From Bacillota bacterium (lineage in GTDB: Bacteria > Bacillota > Bacilli > Paenibacillales > Paenibacillaceae), in the NCBI GenBank assembly GCA_023391635.1, contig JAEWAQ010000063.1, forward strand, positions 45,677 through 109,676: DNA of 64,000 bases. Reading direction: 5' to 3'. Position 1 is the stretch's first letter. Every line of letters begins with the position of its first letter. The translations under genes and the position numbers were made by a program. Positions 16,185 to 24,905 of the stretch are shown in pieces. Under the pieces are notes generated by a model. The model was not told the DNA's origin. It did no database searches and saw only the letters and a program-made list of their open reading frames with translations.

Positions 16185-18728
16185 ATGATGAGAAGAACCG
16201 AGTTGGTCAGGAAATTCAAATCTGCAGGACTGTCGTTGCTGTCGATTGCGCTGGCGGCTGCCTGGCTGTCCATGGTTCCGGGAACGGCGCATGCCATGGA
16301 CGTCAGCGTCATGAGCTACGGGGCGGTCGGAGACGGCGTGGCCAACGACCGTGCCGCGATTCAGGCGGCGATTGACGCCGTGAACACGGCCGGCGGGGGG
16401 ACGGTGAATTTGCCCGGTCCGAACACGTATCTGACGGGCGATATTACGCTGAAGAGCAACGTCACCTTGAATATCGAAGCAGGCGCGGTGCTGTTGGAGA
16501 GCCAGGATCCGGCGGATTATGCGCATTCGCAAGTATTCGGGAGGCTGAAATCGGGCGCGATTCCCTGGAACGCATGGGCCGATTACAATTACCCGCTGAT
16601 TTACGCCGGGCCGGGAACGTCGAACGTGGCGATTACCGGTCAAGGTAAAATCCAGATGACCTACACGGGCAACGACAGCACGAGCATCATCATTCATGCC
16701 ATCGGCTTCTTTGAAGTGAGCGATTTCCTGATTTCGGACATCATGATCGACGGCGCAACGATGTACAATATCGCGCTTCGCCAATCGGTGGACGGTGTCG
16801 TCACGGGCGTCACGACGACCAATCCGAGGACGCTGAACAGCGACGGCATCAGCCTTGCCAATTGCCAGAATATCCGGGTTTACAACAATGACTTGACCAC
16901 AGGCGACGACGGGATTTATGTCTGGGCTTCCTATGACGATCCGCGAGGAGGAACGTGGTGGTCCACTGCGAACCCGATTCCGTCCAGAAATATCGAGGTC
17001 GATCATAATCAGGTGAATGTCATTTGCGCCGGGCAATGCCATGGTTTTCTGTTTATCAACTGGACGGGCGGAGCGCCGGATCAGTCGCAAGTGGAAGTGT
17101 CGAATGTCAACGTTCATGACAATACTTTTCAGGCGACATTGCCGATAGGGGCACTTATCGACGACGTGTATACGCCGGGCCCGCGTACGCCCACGGAATC
17201 GGTTACGTTCCGCAACAATACGCTCATCCCGATCAACGGGGGCACGGCGCTGGATACGAATATCGCCAATATGCCCAAGACGGATTTCTACGGCGATGGA
17301 GAATTCGCGACGGCAGGCATTACAAGCTTCACGGCCTTGCAAAATACGAACTTTGACGGAGCTGGCTCCTCGAGTGCGGCTTATACGGGCAGTTCCTTCT
17401 GGTCTACGCAAGGCGGCGCGGGCGTGACGGATGTTGCCGTCGGTCAGCCGGGGGGCAACTACGGGAATATCGATAGCTTCGATCAAGGGTACGCGGGCAT
17501 TTATCAAGGCATCTATTTGCAGCCGGGCACCTATACGTTCGCCGCAAGCGTACAAAGCAGCGGCGCGGCGGTTCGCATGTTCGCGATTCGGGCTTCCGAC
17601 GGTTCCGTCATGCAGAGCTCCACCTTCAACAACACAAGTTGGCAGGCTCGATCCATCTCGTTTACGGTAACGGCAGCCGACACCTACCGATTGGGTATCG
17701 ACAGCAATAGCCTAACGGGAGTTTCGGATTGGGGCAGAATCGATTCGACCAGCCTGGCCGTCGGCGGCGGCAGCGGCGGCAGCAACACGATCTTCACGAC
17801 CCAGACGCCTGCCGGATACGATAACGATGCCCAATACGAACTTGGAACGAAGTTTTATGCGACCGTGGACGGTACGATTACGAAAGTTCGGGTTTATACC
17901 CATGCGTCGGAGGGCGGCGCGCATACGGTTCGGATTTGGGACGCTGCAGCCGGTACGGTGGAAGCCGGACCTTACACGTGGACGATCGCTTCCGGCACGG
18001 AGGGGTGGAAGGAGTTCATGCTGCCGACGCCGCTGGCCATTACGGCCAATACGGATTATACAGTCGCGGTATCGAACAGCACGGATCAATGGTATGCGGC
18101 GACGGGCAACGGGTTTAGCGTTCCGATTACAAACGGCAATCTGATCACCTACACAGGCAGCGGTGTGTTCACGACATCGCTTGGTACGATGCCAACGTCA
18201 TCGTACAACAACGGCAATTATTTCAGAGATGTGGTCTTCGTGCCGGATGGCGGAAATAACACCATCTTCACGACCCAGACGCCTGCCGGATACGACAACG
18301 ATGCCCAATACGAACTTGGAACGAAGTTTTACGCGACCGTGGACGGTACGATTACGAAAGTTCGGGTTTATACCCATGCGTCGGAGGGCGGCGCGCATAC
18401 GGTTCGGATTTGGGACGCTGCGGCCGGTACGGTGGAAGCCGGACCTTACACGTGGACGATCGCTTCCGGCACGGAGGGGTGGAAGGAGTTCACGCTGCCG
18501 ACGCCGCTGGCCATTACGGCCAATACGGATTATATCGTGGCGGTATCGAACAGCACGGATCAATGGTATGCGGCGACGGGCAACGGGTTCGGCGTTCCGA
18601 TTACAAACGGCAATCTGATCACCTACACGGGCAGCGGAGTGTTCACGACATCGCTTGGTACGATGCCAACGTCAACGTACAACAACGGCAATTATTTCAG
18701 AGATGTGGTCTTCGTGCCGACGCCTTAA
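16185..18728 (+). CDS. Secreted GH28-like (polygalacturonase-type) protein with two DUF4082 domains
   Basis: The 847-aa protein has a Sec signal peptide (cleavage likely after A-H-A, residue 37), a pectate-lyase-superfamily/GH28 right-handed beta-helix (about 38-400), a ~150-residue carbohydrate-binding-like region, and two near-identical C-terminal DUF4082 domains separated by short linkers. GH28-type catalytic positions are visible: N218-S-D220-G, G240-D241-D242, and C285-H286-G287 where GHG is usual. Hydrolysis of pectic or related glycans is therefore likely, but the exact bond is uncertain, and a lyase or epimerase in the beta-helix superfamily cannot be excluded. The first of two adjacent ATGs (16185) lies seven nucleotides after GGGAGG. 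It follows the ABC genes and presumably feeds the importer. Confidence 0.88.
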   Translation: MMRRTELVRKFKSAGLSLLSIALAAAWLSMVPGTAHAMDVSVMSYGAVGDGVANDRAAIQAAIDAVNTAGGGTVNLPGPNTYLTGDITLKSNVTLNIEAGAVLLESQDPADYAHSQVFGRLKSGAIPWNAWADYNYPLIYAGPGTSNVAITGQGKIQMTYTGNDSTSIIIHAIGFFEVSDFLISDIMIDGATMYNIALRQSVDGVVTGVTTTNPRTLNSDGISLANCQNIRVYNNDLTTGDDGIYVWASYDDPRGGTWWSTANPIPSRNIEVDHNQVNVICAGQCHGFLFINWTGGAPDQSQVEVSNVNVHDNTFQATLPIGALIDDVYTPGPRTPTESVTFRNNTLIPINGGTALDTNIANMPKTDFYGDGEFATAGITSFTALQNTNFDGAGSSSAAYTGSSFWSTQGGAGVTDVAVGQPGGNYGNIDSFDQGYAGIYQGIYLQPGTYTFAASVQSSGAAVRMFAIRASDGSVMQSSTFNNTSWQARSISFTVTAADTYRLGIDSNSLTGVSDWGRIDSTSLAVGGGSGGSNTIFTTQTPAGYDNDAQYELGTKFYATVDGTITKVRVYTHASEGGAHTVRIWDAAAGTVEAGPYTWTIASGTEGWKEFMLPTPLAITANTDYTVAVSNSTDQWYAATGNGFSVPITNGNLITYTGSGVFTTSLGTMPTSSYNNGNYFRDVVFVPDGGNNTIFTTQTPAGYDNDAQYELGTKFYATVDGTITKVRVYTHASEGGAHTVRIWDAAAGTVEAGPYTWTIASGTEGWKEFTLPTPLAITANTDYIVAVSNSTDQWYAATGNGFGVPITNGNLITYTGSGVFTTSLGTMPTSTYNNGNYFRDVVFVPTP
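17784..18719 (+). repeat. Near-identical tandem duplication (two DUF4082 modules)
   Basis: Copy 1 (17784-18245) and copy 2 (18258-18719) are offset by exactly 474 bp (158 codons) and differ at only about ten to fifteen positions. This implies recent duplication or ongoing gene conversion within the GH28-like gene. Confidence 0.95.
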
Positions 18729-18739
18729 AAGGCGTCGGC
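18716..18739 (+). terminator. Hairpin spanning the stop of the GH28-like gene
   Basis: GCCGACGCC and GGCGTCGGC form a 9-bp GC-rich stem with a TTAAAA loop that overlaps the TAA stop. There is no T-run, so it may protect the upstream mRNA or attenuate downstream expression rather than terminate fully. Confidence 0.5.
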
Positions 18740-18816
18740 GGTGGAGTGGCCGAATTGCCCAGGTAGGGCATCGATTTCGTCTCTGTTTTCAAACAACGAC
18801 ATAAGGGGAATCTGAC

Positions 18817-19488
18817 ATGGATCAAGCGCAGGAGAAGCAAATATTCGAATGGATGGTTGCCAAGCTGTATACGGGTGTCATTTGCGACACGATGGACGAA
18901 CTTGGCTTCCGCAATCAGGCGATGCGGGAAAATATTCGCCCGCTGCCTGACGCGGGAAAGCAGCCGATCGTCGGCAGGGCCAAGACGATTCTGTCTGTAG
19001 ACGTATTCCACGTGCCGGATAATCCGTACGAATTGGAAATCAAAGCGGTGGATAGCATCCTGCCGGGGGAAATCGTCGTGGCGGGCACGAATCGCTCCGT
19101 CAACAACGGTTTCTGGGGAGAACTGCTGTCGACGGCTTCCAAGATGCGGGGGGCACACGGTGCCATCATAGACGGTCTGATCCGGGATACGCAGAAGATC
19201 GCGGAACTGGGGTTCCCGGTCTACTGCGCGGGGATCAAGCCGGTCGATTCAAGAGGCAGAGGCAGAGTGATCGATTACGATTGCCCGATCGTGGTCGGCG
19301 ATGTGAAGGTGCACCCGGGGGATATCGTGTTCGCGGATTTCGACGGTGTCGCCGTCATTCCGCAGAACATCTTCAGTCAAGTCGCGGAGATGGCGCTAGA
19401 CAAGGTGAACCGGGAAAATCATACCCGGGAAATGCTGCTTGAAGGCAGCTATTTGCGGGATGTTTACGAAAAATACGGCGTGCTCTAG
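18817..19488 (+). CDS. RraA-family protein, possible class II 2-keto acid aldolase
   Basis: The 223-aa protein belongs to the RraA/HMG-aldolase fold. It has TGVICDTMDELGF at the N-terminus, the central GGxxS-like glycine region, and the diagnostic segment GAIIDGLIRDTQKIAELGFPVYCAG, in which the R-D pair is the metal/substrate site. Relatives include RNase E inhibitors (irrelevant here, as Firmicutes lack classic RNase E) and metal-dependent aldolases or decarboxylases for 4-hydroxy-2-oxo acids. Placement next to a dehydratase of the enolase superfamily favours cleavage of a 2-keto-3-deoxy sugar acid. The start follows AAGGGGAA. Confidence 0.85.
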   Translation: MDQAQEKQIFEWMVAKLYTGVICDTMDELGFRNQAMRENIRPLPDAGKQPIVGRAKTILSVDVFHVPDNPYELEIKAVDSILPGEIVVAGTNRSVNNGFWGELLSTASKMRGAHGAIIDGLIRDTQKIAELGFPVYCAGIKPVDSRGRGRVIDYDCPIVVGDVKVHPGDIVFADFDGVAVIPQNIFSQVAEMALDKVNRENHTREMLLEGSYLRDVYEKYGVL

Positions 19489-19511
19489 GGCATAGGAAAG
19501 AAGGCGCTCGA

Positions 19512-20291
19512 ATGAATGTTCTTGCCATCGGGGCTCATCCCGACGACCTGGAGCTGCAATGCTTCGGAACGCTGGCGCTTTATGCGTCACAGGGGCATCG
19601 CGTGTTCGCGGCTGTCGCCACCAATGGGGATAAAGGAAATTTCGATGTGGAGCCCGCCGAGCTGGCGCGCATTCGGGAAGCGGAATTCCGGGCAGCCTGC
19701 GCGGTCATCGATGCGACTCCCATTTGGTTGGGCTTCGAAGACGAGTATTTGTATCCCGATCTGCAGACAAGACTGGCATTCGTGGATGCGATCCGTCAAG
19801 CGAACCCCGATGTTGTCATCACGCACGGCCCTGCCGATTACCATCCGGACCACCGTTATACGGCGCAGCTCGTGTGGGATGCGCTTCCGCTTGCGGCAGT
19901 GTCGAACGTCAAGACGGCCCTGCCGGCGATGGATCGGCAAGTGACGCTGTACTATATGGATCATACCGGCGGCGTTGGCTTTCAACCTGCTGAATTCGTA
20001 GACATTACCGATACGATTGCCCGGAAGAAGGAAGCACTCTCCAAGCATGAAAGCCAGGTTCGCCTGTTTCGGCAATTGCTGGATGTCGATCTGTTCGATG
20101 TAGTGGAGACGATCGGGAAATTCCGCGGTTATCAGGCGGGCTGTCTGTATGCGGAAGGGTTCGTCAAGGTGGAAGCCTGGTACCGCGGGCTTGCCGACAG
20201 GGTATTGCCGGTGTCGGGCAACGCCAGCCGCTTCATCTATCGGAAAGAAGCAACCATGAATACTGGCAAAGCGGAGAGTGACGACAAGTGA
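19512..20291 (+). CDS. PIG-L (LmbE-like) family deacetylase
   Basis: The 259-aa protein starts with the PIG-L zinc motif AHPDD (residues 8-12) and has a second metal motif HPDH around residue 114. The family hydrolyses N-acetyl groups on sugars (GlcNAc-inositol, diacetylchitobiose, bacillithiol precursors and others), using zinc. No signal peptide is present, so it acts in the cytoplasm on an imported compound. Its 3' end overlaps the GTG of the enolase-superfamily gene by four nucleotides, so it belongs to the same transcript. It suggests that the imported sugar carries an acyl substituent. Confidence 0.92.
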   Translation: MNVLAIGAHPDDLELQCFGTLALYASQGHRVFAAVATNGDKGNFDVEPAELARIREAEFRAACAVIDATPIWLGFEDEYLYPDLQTRLAFVDAIRQANPDVVITHGPADYHPDHRYTAQLVWDALPLAAVSNVKTALPAMDRQVTLYYMDHTGGVGFQPAEFVDITDTIARKKEALSKHESQVRLFRQLLDVDLFDVVETIGKFRGYQAGCLYAEGFVKVEAWYRGLADRVLPVSGNASRFIYRKEATMNTGKAESDDK

Positions 20292-21448
20292 AAATTACAG
20301 GCCTCGATTTATCGATTCTGGCAAGTCCATACGAATATGGCATGGAGGAAGATGCGGACGATTCGCGCGGACCGAAATATGCGTTGATCGTCCGGGTGCG
20401 CACGGACGAGGGAATTACAGGGTATGCCGATTGCGACTCGCATCCGCATATCATGAAGGCGCTGCTGGACGCGCCCAGCTATTTGCCCGCTTTTTGCGAA
20501 GGGCTCAAATACGCCGTCATCGGGGAAAACCCCTTCGAGTACGACAAGATTTGGGCGAAGATGTATCAGTCCTCCTTCTATCATGGCCGTCGGGGAGCGG
20601 CGATTCATGCCATTAGCGCGGTCGACATCGCGATCTGGGACATTATCGGCAAAGCCGTAGGCCAGCCGGTCAGCGTCATGCTGGGAGCTCGCAAGCATGA
20701 GAAAATCAAGGCGTACGCCTCGACGCTGTTCCGCGACACCCCGGATGAAATGCGGCGCGCGGTGGACAAATACCGCGCTGCCGGGTTCATGGCGATCAAG
20801 TTCGGTTGGGGGATTGTCGCGAAGCAGCCGCGTTCCGTTGTGGGGTTGGTGGAAGCGGCCCGCCTCGAAGCCGGGGACGAGATGGATATTATGGTCGACG
20901 GGCTGTGGTCGCCCGATGTTAAGCTGGTAATCGGATTAGTCAGGGAGCTTGAGCGTCTCGGCGTGTTTTTCGTAGAAGAACCGCTTGTGTCCGACAACTT
21001 GCCCGCTTACAGAAAGCTGTCGCAAGCGGTCGATATGCGAATTGCCTGCGGGGAACAGCTGGGCGGACTGTTCGAATACGAGCAGTTGATTCGCGAAGGG
21101 GACGTCGATGTGATTCAGCCGGACCTATCGCGAGCGGGCGGGCTGACGGAGGCCCGCAAATTGGTCGACATGGTCGAGCGGGCCGGGAAGCTGCTCATTC
21201 CGCATGCCTGGACGTCCGATTTGCTGACGGCAGCCTCCCTGCATTTGAACGCCTATCAGACAAACCCGGTTTTTCAAGAGTTCTGCACGAATGATTCTCC
21301 GCTCAGCCGGGAGCTTGCGGTCAATCCGCTGACGCTTGGCAGCGACGGGTACTTGGCGGTGCCGACTGCGCCGGGGCTGGGCATCGAGTTGAACGAGAAG
21401 GTGGTCGGCAAGTACGCGATGGAGACGCTGACCATCGACAAACTGTAG
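20288..21448 (+). CDS. Enolase-superfamily sugar-acid dehydratase (MR/MLE type)
   Basis: The 386-aa protein has the mandelate racemase/muconate lactonizing enzyme architecture: N-terminal capping domain, then a barrel with K171 (FMAIKFGWG), metal ligands D204 (MVDGLW), E230/E231 (FVEEP) and E256 (ACGEQ), and H306 (IPHAW) as a possible general acid/base. The K and H placement resembles acid-sugar dehydratases (rhamnonate, fuconate, galactarate types), which convert aldonates to 2-keto-3-deoxy acids. The GTG start at 20288 overlaps the deacetylase stop (GTGA). The exact acid sugar cannot be read from the sequence. Confidence 0.9.
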   Translation: MKITGLDLSILASPYEYGMEEDADDSRGPKYALIVRVRTDEGITGYADCDSHPHIMKALLDAPSYLPAFCEGLKYAVIGENPFEYDKIWAKMYQSSFYHGRRGAAIHAISAVDIAIWDIIGKAVGQPVSVMLGARKHEKIKAYASTLFRDTPDEMRRAVDKYRAAGFMAIKFGWGIVAKQPRSVVGLVEAARLEAGDEMDIMVDGLWSPDVKLVIGLVRELERLGVFFVEEPLVSDNLPAYRKLSQAVDMRIACGEQLGGLFEYEQLIREGDVDVIQPDLSRAGGLTEARKLVDMVERAGKLLIPHAWTSDLLTAASLHLNAYQTNPVFQEFCTNDSPLSRELAVNPLTLGSDGYLAVPTAPGLGIELNEKVVGKYAMETLTIDKL

Positions 21449-21460
21449 GGGGTGAAGCCG

Positions 21461-22312
21461 GTGCCATTCGATTGCCATACGCATCTGTTCGGACCGGGAC
21501 AAGTCGGGGGAAGCTTCATCGCCGACGCCAAGGCGGCGTGGGGGCAGCAGTATGAACTGACGGTTACCCCGCAGCAGCATCATGACGCTTACGGGTATTC
21601 GGACGGAGCGATCGTACTTGCGTTCAACTGCCCGTCGACAGGCGTCGTCGTCCCTGACGAATATGTAGCGGGGTATGTCTCGCAGCACCCGGGCCGCCTG
21701 TTCGGGTTCGCCAGCGTCGATCCGCACGATCCGGATGCGCCGCGCAAGCTGGAGCGCAGCGTGCGGGAATTCGGATTGGTGGGGCTCAAGCTGGCGCCGA
21801 TCTATCAAAACTTCTATCCGGATGACAAACGTTACTTTCCCATCTATCGCAAAGCAGACGAGCTCGGAATTCCGATCCTGTGGCATCAGGGCACCTCGTT
21901 CGTATCGAAGGGGTTCCTTGACGCCTCGCGCCCGGCCATGCTGGATCCGATCGCCCGGGCGTTTCCCGAATTGAAGATGATCGTGGCGCACCTCGGCCAT
22001 CCTTGGCATGCGGAATGCGTGTCGTTAATCCGGAAAAATCACAATGTCTACGCTGATATGTCCGCCCTTGCGCCGCGACCTTGGCAATTTTACAATGCCA
22101 TGATGAACGTTGCGGAGTACGGCGTCCCGCATAAAGTATTGTTCGGCACGGACTTTCCGTTCTTTACGGTGGAGGAGACGCTCCGGGCATTTCGCGGCGT
22201 GAATGCCTTGACGGAAGGTACGGCGCTGCCTCGCGTTCCCGAGGAGATCGTCGAATCGATCATTGCCCGCGACGCTGCGGAGGTTCTTGGGCTGCGAGAG
22301 AGGAGCCGGTAG
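21461..22312 (+). CDS. Amidohydrolase-family TIM-barrel hydrolase, possible lactonase
   Basis: The 283-aa protein opens with the amidohydrolase metal motif H-T-H (DCHTHLFG, residues 4-11). It has the later signatures LGIPILWHQG, MIVAHLGHPWHAECV and the terminal FGTDFPFF that supplies the last acidic ligand. This is the amidohydrolase_2 group, which includes sugar lactonases (2-pyrone-4,6-dicarboxylate and rhamnono/fucono lactonases) and decarboxylases. I chose GTG 21461 because GGGGGTGA lies five nucleotides upstream; GTG 21452 (three residues longer) has no spaced site. It sits between a dehydratase and a dehydrogenase gene, consistent with lactone hydrolysis. Confidence 0.88.
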   Translation: MPFDCHTHLFGPGQVGGSFIADAKAAWGQQYELTVTPQQHHDAYGYSDGAIVLAFNCPSTGVVVPDEYVAGYVSQHPGRLFGFASVDPHDPDAPRKLERSVREFGLVGLKLAPIYQNFYPDDKRYFPIYRKADELGIPILWHQGTSFVSKGFLDASRPAMLDPIARAFPELKMIVAHLGHPWHAECVSLIRKNHNVYADMSALAPRPWQFYNAMMNVAEYGVPHKVLFGTDFPFFTVEETLRAFRGVNALTEGTALPRVPEEIVESIIARDAAEVLGLRERSR

Positions 22313-22314
22313 CG

Positions 22315-23343
22315 ATGAGAGCGCTTGTCTGGCAGGCCGAACATACCCTTACGTTGGAAGAGCGGTTGCCGGACCCCGTGCCCGGCGATGATGAAGTGAT
22401 CGTGCAAATCGTTGCCGCCGGCGTATGCGCGACGGATTTGCACATGATTCGGGGACAGCTGTCTTTCGCTAAGCCTCCTTGGGTGCTGGGGCACGAGATG
22501 TCCGGCGTCGTCCGACACGCCGGACATCTCGTCAGCAGCTGGAAAAGGGGCGATCGCGTCGTGGTGGATCCGGTGGTCGGTTGCGGCCGGTGCGACCGCT
22601 GCCTGTCGGGCAAGAAGCATTTGTGCCCGGAAGGCGGCGAAATCGGCACAACATGCGGTAGCGGCGGATACGGGGAACAGGTCGCGGTCAAATCCGGCAA
22701 CTTGTATGCCCTGCCTCAGGGGCTGAGCTTCGAGGAAGGGGCGATGATGGAACCGTTAAACTGCACGTTAGGCGCGGTGGATCGGGTGCGCGGCATGGCC
22801 GGAAGCCGGGTGATCGTGTTCGGCGACGGGCCGGCAGGGCTGCTGTTCACCCAAATAAGCAGAGTATACGGCGCGTCTTCCGTTGCGCTGGTCGGGATGA
22901 ACGACGAGGCTTTGGCGCTGGGACGCCGGTTCGGTGCGGATCGGACATGGAATATCCGGGACGGCAGTCCGGAGGAGTCATTCGCAGCGGGTTCGTTTGA
23001 TGTAGCGATTGAAGCGGCAGGCAGTCCGCAGGCGGTTCGTGATATTTTTCAACTCATCGCCGGCGGGGGCACCGTTGTCCTGTACGGGCTGAGCGGGACG
23101 GGAAATCCGACCGTCGATCCGGACACGATCGTGGCCAAGGATTTGACGTTGGTCACTTGCATCTCCTCTCCGCTGTTATGGGGCAAGTGCATCGAACTGG
23201 TACGGTCGGGCCGAATTAACGTGCGGGACATCGTGACGCATCGCGCTCCCCTGGAGGAAGCGGTTGTCCTTATTCCGTCGATGACGGCCGGGCATCGGCG
23301 GATCGGCAAATTGATACTCATTCATTCGTCGGCCGATGCCTAG
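22315..23343 (+). CDS. Zinc-dependent medium-chain (sugar) dehydrogenase
   Basis: The 342-aa protein is an MDR alcohol dehydrogenase. The catalytic zinc ligands are C38, H60 and E61 (VLGHEMSG); the structural zinc lobe has C90, C93, C96 and C104; and the Rossmann fold includes VIVFGDGPAGLLFTQ. Sorbitol/threonine/galactitol-type dehydrogenases have this layout. It starts two nucleotides after the amidohydrolase stop and is the last gene before a terminator hairpin. It is likely to oxidise a sugar to its lactone with NAD(P). The coenzyme and sugar are not resolved. Confidence 0.93.
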   Translation: MRALVWQAEHTLTLEERLPDPVPGDDEVIVQIVAAGVCATDLHMIRGQLSFAKPPWVLGHEMSGVVRHAGHLVSSWKRGDRVVVDPVVGCGRCDRCLSGKKHLCPEGGEIGTTCGSGGYGEQVAVKSGNLYALPQGLSFEEGAMMEPLNCTLGAVDRVRGMAGSRVIVFGDGPAGLLFTQISRVYGASSVALVGMNDEALALGRRFGADRTWNIRDGSPEESFAAGSFDVAIEAAGSPQAVRDIFQLIAGGGTVVLYGLSGTGNPTVDPDTIVAKDLTLVTCISSPLLWGKCIELVRSGRINVRDIVTHRAPLEEAVVLIPSMTAGHRRIGKLILIHSSADA

Positions 23344-23437
23344 CCGTTCGTTCCTGCGTCGTTGAATCGGTCGATCGCCATGCTGTTCCTTCTATCGGGG
23401 ACAACGTGTGATGCAATATGTTGTCACGTGTTGCCGG

Positions 23438-23480
23438 AGTGTCGTCCAGACCTAATGGGTCCGGGCGACACTCTTATTTC
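23438..23480 (+). terminator. Terminator hairpin, copy 2 of a duplicated element
   Basis: It has the same 15-position stem as at 9303-9338 (one internal A/C mismatch) with a TAAT loop, followed by CTTATTTCTT. It ends the ABC/catabolic operon. Confidence 0.88.
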
Positions 23481-23546
23481 TTAAACATTTTAGTATCTGT
23501 CGTCGTCAAACCGTTTCTTCTTGCCACGCCAAACTGATTTCCCTTG

Positions 23547-23555
23547 TGTTATGAT
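23547..23555 (+). promoter_or_regulatory. Extended -10 promoter before MFS gene
   Basis: TG-T-TATGAT is an extended -10. TTGCCA at 23521 is too far (23 nt) to be a standard -35. It lies about 70 nt before the chosen start. Confidence 0.45.
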
Positions 23556-23627
23556 AGGGAACGGACAGCGGCTATCCTGGCTGCAAATGCGAATTGACAT
23601 TGCATGTCAAGAGAGGTTGCATCACCC

Positions 23628-24866
23628 GTGGAAAGCAAAAGTCGCTTCAACTATATCGTTCTGCTCATCGTCGTGTTCGGCGGTTTTCTGATCTTCGGCT
23701 TTTCCGAAAATATTAAAGGCCCGGCGATTCCCCGCATGCAGATCGACTTCGGTCTCGGCGAATCCAGGCTTGGCATGCTGCTCGCCTTGAATTCGCTCGG
23801 CTACTTGGTCGCCTGCACCTTCACTTCCGTGCTCGCGCGGCGGATCGGCATCAAATTAACCGGCATACTGGCTTTTGTCTCCATGGCGGTCTCCGGCGTT
23901 CTAATTTATTTATCCGTCACCTACCCGATGCTGACCGCCTCCTACTTCCTGCTCTATATCGGCAATGGCATGCTGGAGATCGGTCTTGCGATCATGGCAG
24001 CCCGCATTTTCACGAAGAATACAGGCATGATGATGAATCTGGCGCACTTCTTCTACGGACTCAGTTCGATCGCGGCGCCGGTGCTCGCGGCGTCCATGAT
24101 GGGCTGGCAAGTCGGTGGCGGCGGCGAGCTCGGATGGCGCGGCATGTACTTGATTATGCTCGCTTTGTCGTTGCTGCCGGTACTGCCGTCACTCATCGGA
24201 CGGTTTCCGAAGGAGCGGCGGCAAGAAGCGGGCGAGCACAGTCCGCTGCGAGGCGTCATGCGCGACCCGGTTAGCTGGCTGATCGTGGCGATTTTGTCGT
24301 TCGGCGTCGTGTCGGAGCTTGCCGTCGGAAGCTGGCTGGTCTATTACCTTGAGAAGGCTTATGCCTGGACGTCCGGCGACGCCTCCCGCATGCTGTCGCT
24401 GTTCTTCGTCTGCTTTACATTGTCGCGCCTGGTGCTCGGCCCGATTACCGACCGCATCGGATACACGATGTCGATCCTGATTTTCTCCGCCTTCTCGGGT
24501 GTGTGCAATCTGGCGGCGATCGCGATCGGCGAGTCCGGCGCATTCCTGTTCGCGCTGTCGGGTGCCGGGATCGCGCCTATTTATCCGACGGTCATGGCGA
24601 TGCTATCCAAGCGGTATTCCCATCAGGTTGATGTGGCCATCACGTTCACCGTTACGCTTATGGGCATTGCATGCGTAATCGGCAATTATCTGATTGGCGG
24701 CATTATCGAATGGGTGCGCGCCTTGTTCGCCGGCCGCGGGGCCGAAGGGAGCGGTCTGCTTGGATTGCAGGCGGGATACGGATTCATCGCGGTGCTGGCG
24801 CTGTTGTGCTCGGCCACATGCATCGTATTGTATGCTTACTTAAACAGAAGGAAGCAACTGCTCTAA
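23628..24866 (+). CDS. MFS transporter, sugar-permease-like
   Basis: The 412-aa protein has twelve predicted membrane segments and MFS landmarks: GFSENIKGPAIPRMQ in the first helix region, ARRIGIKLTG in the 2-3 loop, and TDRIGYTMSI in the 8-9 loop. The first-helix pattern resembles FucP-like sugar/H+ symporters and unclassified Bacillales MFS proteins. I prefer GTG 23628, which has AGAGAGGTTG upstream; ATG 23604 would add eight residues but lacks a site. The gene has its own promoter after the operon terminator, so its link with the sugar locus is by proximity only. Confidence 0.85.
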   Translation: MESKSRFNYIVLLIVVFGGFLIFGFSENIKGPAIPRMQIDFGLGESRLGMLLALNSLGYLVACTFTSVLARRIGIKLTGILAFVSMAVSGVLIYLSVTYPMLTASYFLLYIGNGMLEIGLAIMAARIFTKNTGMMMNLAHFFYGLSSIAAPVLAASMMGWQVGGGGELGWRGMYLIMLALSLLPVLPSLIGRFPKERRQEAGEHSPLRGVMRDPVSWLIVAILSFGVVSELAVGSWLVYYLEKAYAWTSGDASRMLSLFFVCFTLSRLVLGPITDRIGYTMSILIFSAFSGVCNLAAIAIGESGAFLFALSGAGIAPIYPTVMAMLSKRYSHQVDVAITFTVTLMGIACVIGNYLIGGIIEWVRALFAGRGAEGSGLLGLQAGYGFIAVLALLCSATCIVLYAYLNRRKQLL

Positions 24867-24905
24867 CGGCAGATTCACGGAAATTGCTATCGGAGGTACA
24901 ACTGT

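Noticed and set aside
16116..17555. 479-aa minus-strand frame over the GH28-like gene
   Set aside because: Antisense shadow; the plus-strand protein has a signal peptide and catalytic motifs.
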